A stretch of 45,313 bases of DNA from Candidatus Zambryskiibacteriota bacterium (GCA_016180955.1 JACPAD010000003.1:1-45313); one strand, 5' to 3'. Positions 33,808 through 43,427 are shown, numbered from the stretch's first letter. The notes: generated by a model from the letters alone, not told the origin. Program-made: numbers and translations.

Positions 33808-34155
33808 ATGCGATTACCCTACGCGTTTCAAGGCCTGCTTTTCGTACCGGCACTGATTATGCTCGTTTTTATTTTGAAAGTTTTTTGTCCGGAGTCGGCG
33901 GGAGAAGAATGCTTTGCCGACTACTTTGCTGTGCCGATTTTCCTGCCTTTGATCGTAATTTATAAAATTTTTGGCGACAGCACTGCCGTCTTGGGGCAGG
34001 AGTTTCTCTTTATCCTTTTGTACTGGGGCGCTGTCGGATTCTTTATCGGTCTCATATTCGATCTGTATACTCACCCGTCTCCGTATTCACCCGAACAACA
34101 TCTCCTTCCTTCACAAACATCGGGACCTGGATTTCAACCCCCGTCTCAAGTCTAA
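33808..34155 (+). CDS. Small membrane protein, hypothetical
   Basis: Three hydrophobic segments (LLFVPALIMLVFILKVF, FLPLIVIYKIFG, FLFILLYWGAVGFFIGLIF); 3' end overlaps efp antisense by about 100 bp. Confidence 0.6.
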   Translation: MRLPYAFQGLLFVPALIMLVFILKVFCPESAGEECFADYFAVPIFLPLIVIYKIFGDSTAVLGQEFLFILLYWGAVGFFIGLIFDLYTHPSPYSPEQHLLPSQTSGPGFQPPSQV

Positions 34156-34612
34156 CGGACTTGGTCGCGCCTTGAGCGGTGTTGCCTTTGGTTGTATCGT
34201 GGGCCTCGACGACCTTGAGTTCCATTTTGATAGGAATTTTGAGCCCGATGATTTTACCTTGCAAGAGCATTGTATCCACGATAATGTTTGGTTTGAGAAA
34301 TTTCGCCGCCGGGCCAATCAAGTCTTCCGGTAGTTTAAAGCGCTTACTCGAGTCGCTCGCTTCGCAGAACCAATACTCTCCGCGGTTGTTATAAAGATAC
34401 TTAACTTCTTTTTTATCGATATCTGCCTCTTCGACTTTGTCGGAAACGTGGAAAGAGACTTCTGTCACTCGACCAGTGATAAGGTTTCTTAATTTTGTAG
34501 CGTTAACCGGCTTTCTCTGCTGTTTGCGAAAGACATGCGAGCCGATAACTTCCCACGGCTCGTTCTCATAGATAATGTATTTTCGCAGTGTAACTTCGCT
34601 GTAATCCAACAT
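34052..34612 (-). CDS. efp: Elongation factor P
   Basis: IIYENEPWEVIGSHVFRKQQRKPVNATKLRNLITGRVTEVSFHVSDKVEEADIDKKEVKYLYNNRGEYWFCE...GKIIGLKIPIKMELKVVEAHDTTKGNTAQGATKSVRLETGVEIQVPMFVKEGDVVRVNTETGEY. Confidence 0.94.
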   Translation of the reverse strand: MLDYSEVTLRKYIIYENEPWEVIGSHVFRKQQRKPVNATKLRNLITGRVTEVSFHVSDKVEEADIDKKEVKYLYNNRGEYWFCEASDSSKRFKLPEDLIGPAAKFLKPNIIVDTMLLQGKIIGLKIPIKMELKVVEAHDTTKGNTAQGATKSVRLETGVEIQVPMFVKEGDVVRVNTETGEYTDRI

Positions 34613-34624
34613 AGCCAGACTATT

Positions 34625-35620
34625 CTACATTTCTCTGAATTTTTGTCTAATTTCTTTGAGAATTTGGTCCGCTATTTTTTTATTTTCGCGCAAGAATGTG
34701 CGAGTTGCATCGTAGCCGACAGCGAGCTTCTCATTGTTGTATTTGTAGGTGCTGCCGGATTTTTGGACAAGGCCATATTTCTCGCCTAGAGCAATAAGCT
34801 CGCCTTCGCGGGAAATTCCTTCGTTATACATTAGGTCAAACTCGGTTTGCTTGAATGGCGCGGCAACTTTGTTTTTGACCACCTTTACTCTTGTGCGCCC
34901 GCCCATTACTTCCTCACCCTTTTTAATCTGGGCGATGCGGCGGATGTCGAGACGCACCGAAGTGTAGAATTTGAGAGCTTTGCCGCCAGTGGTCGTTTCT
35001 GGGTTACCAAACATGACGCCAATCTGCATGCGTATTTGGTTGATGAAGATGACAATAGTTTTCGACTTTGCCACGATAGCCGTAAGTTTGCGCAAGGCTT
35101 GGCTCATCAGGCGCGCCTGTTTGCCAACATGATATGCGCCCATATCACCTTCGATTTCATCTTTAGGCGTTAACGCTGCAACAGAGTCGATGACGATGAC
35201 ATCGAGTGAGCCCGTGCGTACAAGAGAGTCAACTATTTCGAGCGCTTGTTCTCCCGTGTCTGGTTGAGAAATAAGCAGTTCATTTATTTTGACACCGAGG
35301 CGCTTAGCATACTCCGGGTCCATGGCGTGCTCCGCGTCTATAAAAGCGCAAATACCGCCGAGTTTTTGGGCTTCGGCTATCACATGTAATGACAAGGTGG
35401 TCTTGCCTGAAGATTCCGGACCGAATATCTCGATAATGCGGCCGCGAGGGAGTCCGCCCACTCCCAACGCTTCGTCAAGGCCAATCGAGCCGGTAGATAT
35501 TGCGTCAACACCGACTTTCGGCTTGTCACCTAATTTCATAATGGAGTCCTCGCCGAACTTCACCCTTATTGCGTCTAGAGTTGTGTCGATACTCCCCTTT
35601 ATTTTTTTTGCTTTAGCCAT
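34625..35620 (-). CDS. recA: Recombinase RecA
   Basis: [72 protein letters not shown]. Confidence 0.98.
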   Translation of the reverse strand: MAKAKKIKGSIDTTLDAIRVKFGEDSIMKLGDKPKVGVDAISTGSIGLDEALGVGGLPRGRIIEIFGPESSGKTTLSLHVIAEAQKLGGICAFIDAEHAMDPEYAKRLGVKINELLISQPDTGEQALEIVDSLVRTGSLDVIVIDSVAALTPKDEIEGDMGAYHVGKQARLMSQALRKLTAIVAKSKTIVIFINQIRMQIGVMFGNPETTTGGKALKFYTSVRLDIRRIAQIKKGEEVMGGRTRVKVVKNKVAAPFKQTEFDLMYNEGISREGELIALGEKYGLVQKSGSTYKYNNEKLAVGYDATRTFLRENKKIADQILKEIRQKFREM

Positions 35621-35957
35621 TGAAAATTATTCTTATATTCTTGCTAGTTTCTCTGCCGAATCTGTCTCTAACCCTGGCGGTCATTATACTTAAGCCCTCG
35701 GCCAGTATCAATTTCTCGCTCCAAAGGCCTTTCTCGTCGGTAAAGATTTGTCTACCATCGAGACTTATCCAAGCCGCATTCCTAGCGCGGCCGCTTATGG
35801 CAATGACCGGCTCTGATACAACCGCACCATCTTGAGGACTGTCAATCCAAACTTGCGGTCCAAGGATAAGATATCGCGCCTGAAAGAGCACGTAGCCGGC
35901 AAAAATCAATCCAAGTGTCACTAACAGCCAATGCTTAGGCAGGAAACTAATTTTCAT
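35613..35957 (-). CDS. Membrane-anchored Ig-like (glucodextranase B-like) domain protein
   Basis: [25 protein letters not shown]...[66 protein letters not shown]. Confidence 0.72.
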   Translation of the reverse strand: MKISFLPKHWLLVTLGLIFAGYVLFQARYLILGPQVWIDSPQDGAVVSEPVIAISGRARNAAWISLDGRQIFTDEKGLWSEKLILAEGLSIMTARVRDRFGRETSKNIRIIFNG

Positions 35958-38154
35958 CACTGTTTTCAATCTCGGTCTCAAGCATCTCTATGCCGATACC
36001 GGTAGTTGCGCCGATAACATCTCGCGGTTTGGCGCCAGAGCCCGGCCCGATAACGCCGCGCTCTTCGAGCATGTCCATAAGCCGTGCCGCACGAGCGTAG
36101 CCGATACGCAACTTTCGCTGTAGGAACGAGGTTGAGGCCTTGCCGGCCTGAATGACCGTTTCGCGAGCCTCTTCATAGAGTTCGTCATCATCGCTGCTGA
36201 ATTTGTCGCTCTCGACCGAAGAAGAAAAGATGACATTACTAGTGTGCTCGCCGGAAAAGTTTATCTCGTCCTGGAGTTCGTCCACGTAAGAATCTTTGAG
36301 GTACTTCACTACGGCTTTTACCTCCTGTTCTCTGATGTAGGCCGACTGGATGCGAATAGGCTTGCTCATCTCTCCGGACTGGAAAAGCATGTCGCCGGCG
36401 CCCAAGAGCTTCTCAGCGCCGGCTGAGTCGATAATGGTGCGAGAGTCAATCTGTGAGACCACTTGAAGCGCGATGCGAGAAGGGATGTTTGCTTTGATGA
36501 GACCGGTAATGACGTTTACGGACGGCCGCTGGGTTGAGAGGATGAGGTGAATACCGACGGCGCGGCTTATCTGGGCCAAGCGCACGATTGCGGACTCAAG
36601 CTCGCGCGGATAAGCATGCATGAGGTCGGCCAGCTCGTCGATGATGACTATGACATACGGCATGGAGTCCGGAGGCTGCGCCTCCGAATTTTTAATTTTC
36701 AATTTAGAATTTTCTATGGCTGGAAGCAAGATGTTTTTGTGATATGAACTAATGTCGCGAACACTCGATTTTTCCAGTATGTCATAACGGCGGTCCATTT
36801 CTTTGGCAAGCCACTTGAGCGCCATGATGGCTCTCTTAGGGTCGGTAATCACGGGAGCAAGGAGATGAGGGATGCCGTTGTACAAAGTAAGCTCGACGCG
36901 CTTCGGGTCTATCATGATGAATTTAAGATTCTCCGGAGGGTTGCGATAAAGAAGGGAGGTAATGACGGCGTGAATAGTAACCGACTTGCCGGAACCGGTG
37001 GCGCCCGCGATAAGAAGATGCGGCATCTTGGAAATGTTGTCGAAAATGGAGCGGCCGGCAATGTCTTTGCCCAAAGCAATAAGAAGCGGCAAGACGCTCT
37101 CAGAATAGTCGCTCTCGGAAATAAGCGAGCCCAAACCGACGATTGACTTGGCAGTATTGGGCACCTCGATACCGACAAGAGATTTGCCGGGAATCGGCGC
37201 CTCGATCCTCACCGGGTGAGCCGCCAGCGCCAGCTCCAAATTGGTCTGGAGTCCTAAGATCTTAGAGAGCTTAACGCCCTCGGCCGGCTTCAATGCGTAG
37301 CGCGTGACTGATGGACCGATGGATATCTCATCCATCTCAACTACAATGCCGAAATTAAGAAGAGTGCGCTTGATGAGGTTGGCGTTGGCCTTGATGTCTC
37401 CGACGCCGGGTCTGCCACTGTCTCTCTCTAAAAGTGAGAGCGGGGGAGGAGTCCAGACCTTGCCGCTTCTGCGTACCGTCGTAGGCATGAATCCTTCATC
37501 ACTATCGCGCTTGACCTTGCTGATTACTTGCTCCGGGCTTGTCGAGGGGTAAGTTATCGGTCTCTGGTCTTTTGCGGCTTTCTCCAATGCCTTATCAATA
37601 ACTGATGATTCCAGAGGAGTGTGGGTGTTGTCTTCTCTTTCTCGCGAGAAAAGTCGCTTGAAAAGCGAGATGAAATCCAGTCGCAAGGGAACATCGAATA
37701 TCACGAGAATCGCTACAATCATAAGGGCAAAAAGGAGAAGCGAGCTGACATAGACCTCAAAAAGGTTTAGAAGCGGACCAGAAATAATGCCGCCGATGAT
37801 ACCACCCTTTTGCGAAAAAAGGTCCACCAAGCCAAGGGCCGAGAGGAAAAAGAGCGACGAACCCAGTATTTGAGGCAAGGCGAATTGCCGCGCTCTTTCG
37901 TGAAGGAGCGAGACACAAAGAAGTATGAATACTATGGGGAGAATGTAGTAGCCGATACCGGAGAGGTAAGAGAGAGAGCTGTAAGCCACTACGCCAACAC
38001 GGCCAGCCGCGTCGTATGCGGCCAGCAAGAGAAAGGCGGAGAGTACCAGAGAAAAAATACCTAAAATTGTGTTTAGGGTCTCACGCGAAATAAGTCTAAG
38101 ACTAGCTAAAGCATCCTCGTCCGATTCGTGATTTTTTTTAGATCTGCGGGCCAT
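35947..38154 (-). CDS. ftsK: DNA translocase FtsK
   Basis: 4-TM N-terminus; PHLLIAGATGSGKSVTIHAVI, YVIVIIDELADLMHAYPRELESAIVRLAQISRAVGIHLILSTQRPSVNVITGLIKANIPSRIAL; C-terminal gamma-like wHTH. Confidence 0.97.
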   Translation of the reverse strand: MARRSKKNHESDEDALASLRLISRETLNTILGIFSLVLSAFLLLAAYDAAGRVGVVAYSSLSYLSGIGYYILPIVFILLCVSLLHERARQFALPQILGSSLFFLSALGLVDLFSQKGGIIGGIISGPLLNLFEVYVSSLLLFALMIVAILVIFDVPLRLDFISLFKRLFSREREDNTHTPLESSVIDKALEKAAKDQRPITYPSTSPEQVISKVKRDSDEGFMPTTVRRSGKVWTPPPLSLLERDSGRPGVGDIKANANLIKRTLLNFGIVVEMDEISIGPSVTRYALKPAEGVKLSKILGLQTNLELALAAHPVRIEAPIPGKSLVGIEVPNTAKSIVGLGSLISESDYSESVLPLLIALGKDIAGRSIFDNISKMPHLLIAGATGSGKSVTIHAVITSLLYRNPPENLKFIMIDPKRVELTLYNGIPHLLAPVITDPKRAIMALKWLAKEMDRRYDILEKSSVRDISSYHKNILLPAIENSKLKIKNSEAQPPDSMPYVIVIIDELADLMHAYPRELESAIVRLAQISRAVGIHLILSTQRPSVNVITGLIKANIPSRIALQVVSQIDSRTIIDSAGAEKLLGAGDMLFQSGEMSKPIRIQSAYIREQEVKAVVKYLKDSYVDELQDEINFSGEHTSNVIFSSSVESDKFSSDDDELYEEARETVIQAGKASTSFLQRKLRIGYARAARLMDMLEERGVIGPGSGAKPRDVIGATTGIGIEMLETEIENSDEN

Positions 38155-38192
38155 TCTTTTTTCTTAATAATAACACGACTATAAGAGGTCTG

Positions 38193-38231
38193 CCCCACTC
38201 CAGTTTTGTCATTTTCAAAACTGGAGTGGGG
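38193..38231. terminator. Long hairpin in the ftsK/wHTH intergenic region
   Basis: CCCCACTCCAGTTTTG-TCATTTT-CAAAACTGGAGTGGGG, 16-bp perfect stem. Confidence 0.6.
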
Positions 38232-38298
38232 TTGCAAAATTTGTCCCTTAATTCCATAATGAGTATAGTTTTAGTAAAAGACAATTTGATGAAAAACC

Positions 38299-38327
38299 AA
38301 AGGACACTTAAAGGACACAAAAGGACA
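38299..38327 (+). promoter_or_regulatory. Three direct repeats AAAGGACA (10-11 bp period) upstream of the 38344 gene
   Basis: AAAGGACA at 38299, 38310, 38320. Confidence 0.6.
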
Positions 38328-38343
38328 TAAAGTTTGAATTTGT

Positions 38344-38952
38344 ATGCCTGAGATAAGTAAGAAACTCCAAAAATTAGCCTCTGCAATTTATCTTATTACT
38401 GGATTTTTTAATGACCAAGAGCCGTTGAAGTGGCGTTTACGGAAACTTTCTGTCGACTTGGTTTCCGATATGATAAAAGACAAAACTCGTACAGTCAGAG
38501 AGGTCGCCGCCTTTTTTGCCCTAGCAAAAAATGTTGGACTGATTTCAGACACAAATCACAAAATTCTAGCTCACGAGCTGTCTAAGATTGAGTATGAGCA
38601 AGAAAAACCTTTAGAGACAATATTTTCTCGTGAAGCGCAATTAAGCGAGAGACTATTGTCACCACTCCCCGAGTCTGACTATATAAAGGACAATATTGTC
38701 GAAAAGAAGCAAGAGAAGCCGCTCCTAAAGGAATTCGGCGCATGGTCAAAACCATCTGTTAAGAAAAATAGCCGTCAAAGCATTATCGTCAATCTTCTCA
38801 AGCGCAAGAAAGAAATCATGATAAAGGACGTCTCGCCCCTCATAAGCGACTGTAGCGAAAAGACCGTTCAAAGAGAGCTTCTTTCAATGGTGGCGGCTGG
38901 TATTCTTATAAAACGAGGGGAAAAACGCTGGAGTAGGTATTCTCTTGCCTAA
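38344..38952 (+). CDS. Hypothetical DNA-binding (helix-turn-helix) protein
   Basis: C-terminal SIIVNLLKRKKEIMIKDVSPLISDCSEKTVQRELLSMVAAGILIKRGEKRWSRYSL is wHTH-like. Confidence 0.7.
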   Translation: MPEISKKLQKLASAIYLITGFFNDQEPLKWRLRKLSVDLVSDMIKDKTRTVREVAAFFALAKNVGLISDTNHKILAHELSKIEYEQEKPLETIFSREAQLSERLLSPLPESDYIKDNIVEKKQEKPLLKEFGAWSKPSVKKNSRQSIIVNLLKRKKEIMIKDVSPLISDCSEKTVQRELLSMVAAGILIKRGEKRWSRYSLA

Positions 38953-39015
38953 AAAGCTTAAAATGGTAATATAGCGTTATCCACAGCGTTTTTGGCTTTT
39001 AATGGACAATCTCCT

Positions 39016-39021
39016 TATAAT
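39016..39021 (+). promoter_or_regulatory. -10 element TATAAT upstream of the surface protein gene
   Basis: TATAAT with a TTGGCT-like -35 about 18 bp upstream; about 115-nt 5' UTR to the ATG at 39139. Confidence 0.45.
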
Positions 39022-39138
39022 ATAGGGGCTTGCCAGTGAAGGCATAACCGTTGCTGGCAAAATTAATACCCGTTTGTATTCTCCCGACGATTTAGAAATT
39101 AATGGGAAGTACCGACGCATTAGAAGTAAAATTACAAA

Positions 39139-41160
39139 ATGTTACAAACAAGAATTGCAAAGATCGCTGGAATTGCAGTAGGCGCGACCGTTGCCCTTGG
39201 CTCTTTTGTGCCAATGGCCGGCGCTGTCACTATTGCTGAACTCCAGGCCCAGATCAATGCACTTATGGCACAGCTTGCGGCCCTTCAAGGCACGACTGTT
39301 ACCACAAGTACAACCTTCACCCAGAATCTGACAGTTGGCTCGACGGGTGCAGAAGTTACCGCTCTTCAGCAAGTGCTTGTGAACGGAGGCCACTTAGTTA
39401 TGCCAGCAGGCGTAGCTATGGGTTACTTCGGTTCTCTTACTAAAGCTGCGGTAGCGGCTTGGCAGGCAGCTAACGGAGTAACTCCCGCAGCTGGCTACTG
39501 GGGCCCTCTCTCCAGAGCTAAGCACGCCTCACTCTCCACCGGTGCTACAGGAACTGTTCCCGGTGCTGCAGTCAGTACTACCGTCACCACCAGTGGTGTA
39601 ATCACTACCCCCGGTGCTGAAGGTACTATCACAGTATCAAAGAACCCGAATCCGGCTTCAGGCACGAAGCTGTACGAAAACGACTCAAAGAGAGAAGTTT
39701 TTGGTATCAAACTTGAGGCTAAGGGCTCTGATATGAGGGTCGAGAGAATCAAAATCGACATGGACCATGTCACTGGCACTAGTGTTGCTGACCAGAACTT
39801 CTACAACAAGATTGCTACCAAGATCTATGTTCTCGATCCGGACAAAAATGTTCTGACATCATCAGATCTTAACTCAACCACAGTCGTTAAAGACGGTTCA
39901 GACTACTTTATCACTCTTGCGGGCTTCGGTTATGTCGTCCCGAAGAATGCTACTAGGATACTGACCATCGCTGTTGACGGCAGAAGCACTTGGGATACAG
40001 ACTATGACACAGAGACTTGGTCTCTAGGCGTTCCGGTTGACGGCGTTCGCGCTTATAGCGGTGCATCTATCAACCAGTTCGGTCCGTCAACTGCTTTCAC
40101 TAACAGTTTCACCACTGAAGGTGATCTGTCAGAAAGCGCTACCCTTACCGCTTCCACTGCCGCTGACAATCCTGAAGACAATGATTATATCTGCACCTCT
40201 TCCTCAACCGAGGACGAGTGCGATAAACTCACTCTCTTGAAGTTCAATGTCAAGGCAGAGAAGGACGATGTCCTCCTCACCGATGTGGTGGTTAACATCT
40301 CGAAGATGACCGGCTCTGGCACAGCTTCAACCTCGGCTGCTTACCTCTATGACGGAAGCACGCTCGTAGGTTCGGCAACGACCATGAACTTCAGCGGTCA
40401 GTCAACCGCAACCTTCACGGATATTGATTACAAGATTCCGAAGGACACTTCAGTCAGCTTGACCTTCAAAGTTGACGTCATAGACGCTACCATTGCTCTT
40501 ACGACCTTTACCGCTTCTACCACGGCAGCAAACCTGACGGCGGAGAACATGAAGGGTACGGGCATTACCGAGTCCGGTAACGGTCTCGGCGAGACAATCG
40601 GCGTTCGCAAGGCCGGTGCCCAACTTACCTTGAAGTCAAAGGCGATTACCTACGGCGGTGCTCCAGGATTCTCTGGTGCTACCACTACGGCTAAGGCCGA
40701 CTTCGTGATTACAGTGAAGGCAGTCGGCAGTGCCGTTGTCTTCGGTGACTCGGCTTCAACCACGCGTCCGTTGGTTGTCTTGGGTACTCCGCTCGGCGAC
40801 ACTGCTTCGTCCTCTGTAATCTACAGAGGAGGTGCAGAAGTATCTGGTACTACACTCGCTAACTCCATGACGATAGTCGCGTCCTCAACTGCTATCACTG
40901 TTCCGTCTGGCGTAACTGCTACGACCACGAACAGCTGGGTACTGGCTGAAGGATTGAGCATTGATATCCCGGTATCGATGGTCTTCAACTCTCGTACTTG
41001 TGAGTCTGTGGGTGGTTGCAGTGACGTTACTAGCGGTGCATACGCAATCCAGATCAACAGAGTTTCCTGGGCAACTGCAGATGACATGGGCGAGATCCAA
41101 GTCTCGAACTTCATGTCAGGCAACTCCTCATGGAGAACTGGCAACGTGACTCTGCCGTAA
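39139..41160 (+). CDS. Secreted surface protein with peptidoglycan-binding domain (candidate S-layer-like protein)
   Basis: Signal peptide MLQTRIAKIAGIAVGATVALGSFVPMAGAVT; PGB domain LTVGSTGAEVTALQQVLVNGGHLVMPAGVAMGYFGSLTKAAVAAWQAANGVTPAAGYWGPLSRAKHA; long Thr/Ser-rich beta domains. Confidence 0.82.
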   Translation: MLQTRIAKIAGIAVGATVALGSFVPMAGAVTIAELQAQINALMAQLAALQGTTVTTSTTFTQNLTVGSTGAEVTALQQVLVNGGHLVMPAGVAMGYFGSLTKAAVAAWQAANGVTPAAGYWGPLSRAKHASLSTGATGTVPGAAVSTTVTTSGVITTPGAEGTITVSKNPNPASGTKLYENDSKREVFGIKLEAKGSDMRVERIKIDMDHVTGTSVADQNFYNKIATKIYVLDPDKNVLTSSDLNSTTVVKDGSDYFITLAGFGYVVPKNATRILTIAVDGRSTWDTDYDTETWSLGVPVDGVRAYSGASINQFGPSTAFTNSFTTEGDLSESATLTASTAADNPEDNDYICTSSSTEDECDKLTLLKFNVKAEKDDVLLTDVVVNISKMTGSGTASTSAAYLYDGSTLVGSATTMNFSGQSTATFTDIDYKIPKDTSVSLTFKVDVIDATIALTTFTASTTAANLTAENMKGTGITESGNGLGETIGVRKAGAQLTLKSKAITYGGAPGFSGATTTAKADFVITVKAVGSAVVFGDSASTTRPLVVLGTPLGDTASSSVIYRGGAEVSGTTLANSMTIVASSTAITVPSGVTATTTNSWVLAEGLSIDIPVSMVFNSRTCESVGGCSDVTSGAYAIQINRVSWATADDMGEIQVSNFMSGNSSWRTGNVTLP

Positions 41161-41197
41161 TCCACTCAAGGATTACTACGCTGGCCTAAAGGCCTAA

Positions 41198-41229
41198 ACA
41201 AAAACCCCGCCATTGGGCGGGGTTTTTGT
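41198..41229 (+). terminator. Rho-independent terminator of the surface protein gene
   Basis: ACAAAAACCCCGCC-ATTG-GGCGGGGTTTTTGT. Confidence 0.92.
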
Positions 41230-41273
41230 TGCTTGCCCCTCGTAGCTTTAGTGAAGTGGGGTATAATATATTT

Positions 41274-41375
41274 ATGCGTTATTTCGATAAAGCCTTTTTC
41301 AAATTCCTTTTTGCTTTTCTGTGCCTCATCTCTATAAGTATCGGAGTCATCGCGTATGCTCGCGCGCATCTCTAA
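41274..41375 (+). CDS. 33-aa single-TM peptide, not in the ORF track
   Basis: MRYFDKAFFKFLFAFLCLISISIGVIAYARAHL*; ATG lies 7 bp after a TATAAT box (41262-41267); overlaps the start of the next CDS. Confidence 0.45.
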   Translation: MRYFDKAFFKFLFAFLCLISISIGVIAYARAHL

Positions 41376-42486
41376 AATCTGTTTGGTAGTGCTACTTGCA
41401 CTCTTGCCGGTAGTCTTAAGTGCTCAAGCGGCGCTTATCAATATCAACACCGCTGGGCCGGAAGAGCTCCAAACACTGAAGGGCATTGGGCCGGTTAAGG
41501 CTCAAGCAATCATAAGTTATAGAACTCAAAACGGACTATTTCAGACTATTGAGGATATTCAAAATGTAAGCGGTATAGGCTCTGTTACTTTCAATAATAT
41601 AAAGAGCTTTATAACGGTGGGTGATGTAGGCACGTCGGAAGACGAAAAAGAGTATAAAGGAACCGCAACCACAACTCCGGAAATCACTGGTAGTTCAAGT
41701 GAGCCCGCTTCTTCCGCGCATTACAACGCTACTTCCTTGAGCAATAAAAAGCCGGAAATGACATCTAGCGTTAGCGCCGGCAGAGACCGGCTCGGCTCTG
41801 TCGGCGGTCCGCTCGAGTTTAGGGCAGAAACAAATTTTCAATATACTAAGAGCAGTATCTTTAAATGGAATTTCGGAGACGGTACCGAAGGTGTTGGACC
41901 GGTCTTGAATCATACTTACGAATATCCTGGGGAATATGTAGTAGTTCTAAACACCACTCTTCCAGAAGGACAGGCGATATCGAGGGTTAATGTAAAAATC
42001 ATCGAGCCGGAACTTAGCATTATTCTCGCTACTCCGGAAAGAATTGAAATTAAGAATAATTCAAGATATGAAGCTAGCCTTTTCGGCAAAGCGATAATCT
42101 CTGCCGGAAAGGCTTTTGTCTTCCCTCAAGATACGATTGTTAAAGCCGGCCGGAGCATTTCTTTCAGCAGTAGGGTGACTGACCTTCATCCTGTGAGTTC
42201 ATCTGACGCGATTATTCTAACGGTGGGGAATGCAGAGCCGTCTAAACTGGCGGCCAAGATTGAGGAAGAGAAAACGGAAAAAATCGCCTATCTCCAAAAC
42301 CAAATTGAGCTTCTGAAACAGCGGGTGGCAAACATCTCTCTTTCACCCAACTTGGCGGTCCAACCGCCAAGTGAGGAACTGCCAAGCGAAAATTTACCGG
42401 AGCTAGGAGAAACGCGAACAGCTGCAGTCGTGAAATCCGGTTGGCTTCAAATTCTGAAGCGCTTTTTCTTGCGAACTCAACAATGA
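41356..42486 (+). CDS. Secreted ComEA-type helix-hairpin-helix + PKD domain protein
   Basis: Signal peptide; ININTAGPEELQTLKGIGPVKAQAIISYRTQNGLFQTIEDIQNVSGIGSVTFNNIKSFI; PKD FKWNFGDGTEGVGPVLNHTYEYPGEYVVVLNT. Confidence 0.87.
   Translation: MLARISKICLVVLLALLPVVLSAQAALININTAGPEELQTLKGIGPVKAQAIISYRTQNGLFQTIEDIQNVSGIGSVTFNNIKSFITVGDVGTSEDEKEYKGTATTTPEITGSSSEPASSAHYNATSLSNKKPEMTSSVSAGRDRLGSVGGPLEFRAETNFQYTKSSIFKWNFGDGTEGVGPVLNHTYEYPGEYVVVLNTTLPEGQAISRVNVKIIEPELSIILATPERIEIKNNSRYEASLFGKAIISAGKAFVFPQDTIVKAGRSISFSSRVTDLHPVSSSDAIILTVGNAEPSKLAAKIEEEKTEKIAYLQNQIELLKQRVANISLSPNLAVQPPSEELPSENLPELGETRTAAVVKSGWLQILKRFFLRTQQ
42350..42372 (+). repeat. Second copy of palindrome ACTTGGCGGTCCAACCGCCAAGT
   Basis: Identical to 19039-19061. 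Confidence 0.9.
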
Positions 42487-43019
42487 TGAAAACGGAAGCA
42501 GGAGTATTAGGCGGGGGATGTTTCTGGTGTACGGAAGCGGTGTTTAAGAAGCTTCGTGGTGTCAAAAAAGTTTTACCCGGATACTCCGGCGGCACTGCGG
42601 AAGAGGCCACATATGAAAAAGTTTCTACGGGGCGGACCGGTCATGCGGAAGTCACTTATGTTGAATATAATCCAGAGCAAATCGCTTATCGCGATTTGCT
42701 CACGGTCTTTTTTGCTTCACATGATCCGACGACGGTCAACAGACAAGGGAATGACATCGGTCCGCAGTATCGCTCCGTCATTTTTTTCACCAATGAGGAA
42801 CAGAAGAAAGAAGCGGAGAAATTCATTGCCGAGCTTAATTCAGAAAAAGCCGGGCCGCCTGTGGTGAGCGCAGTCGAACCATTTAAAGAATTTTATGAAG
42901 CCGAGAATTACCACAAAGATTACTATGAGAGCCATAAGAAAGAGCCTTACTGCCAGATTATAATTAATCCCAAGCTCGAGAAAGTGCAGAAAGAATTTGC
43001 TAAATTGTTGAAGATTTAA
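42483..43019 (+). CDS. msrA: Peptide-methionine (S)-S-oxide reductase MsrA
   Basis: GVLGGGCFWCTEAVFKKLRGVKKVLPGYSGGTAEEATYEKVSTGRTGHAEVTYVEYNPEQI; ATGA overlap with the upstream CDS. Confidence 0.97.
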   Translation: MMKTEAGVLGGGCFWCTEAVFKKLRGVKKVLPGYSGGTAEEATYEKVSTGRTGHAEVTYVEYNPEQIAYRDLLTVFFASHDPTTVNRQGNDIGPQYRSVIFFTNEEQKKEAEKFIAELNSEKAGPPVVSAVEPFKEFYEAENYHKDYYESHKKEPYCQIIINPKLEKVQKEFAKLLKI

Positions 43020-43042
43020 GATTTATGATTTAAGATTTAAGA

Positions 43043-43420
43043 ATGGAAAATGATGAGTGGAAGTCTAAATTAACTCCTGAAGAGTATAAAGTCATGCGCG
43101 AGAAAGGGACAGAGCTGCCCTTCAGCGGAAGATTCTTGAAGACTGATGCGAAAGGCACTTATATCTGCAAAGCTTGCGGCAACGAACTTTTCTCATCAGA
43201 TGCAAAATTTGATTCTGGTACTGGCTGGCCGTCTTTTGACAATCCGGCAATTCTCGAGAATGTAAAGCTCGTGGGAGATAACAGCTTCGACATGCATCGC
43301 ACAGAAGTGAAGTGTGCGAAATGCGACGCCCATCTCGGTCACGTCTTCAATGATGGCCCGACACAAACGGGAAAAAGATATTGTATCAATTCCGTTTGTC
43401 TTGATTTGAAAGAGCAATAA
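43043..43420 (+). CDS. msrB: Peptide-methionine (R)-S-oxide reductase MsrB
   Basis: [65 protein letters not shown]...[37 protein letters not shown]. Confidence 0.98.
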   Translation: MENDEWKSKLTPEEYKVMREKGTELPFSGRFLKTDAKGTYICKACGNELFSSDAKFDSGTGWPSFDNPAILENVKLVGDNSFDMHRTEVKCAKCDAHLGHVFNDGPTQTGKRYCINSVCLDLKEQ

Positions 43421-43427
43421 AAAGTCA

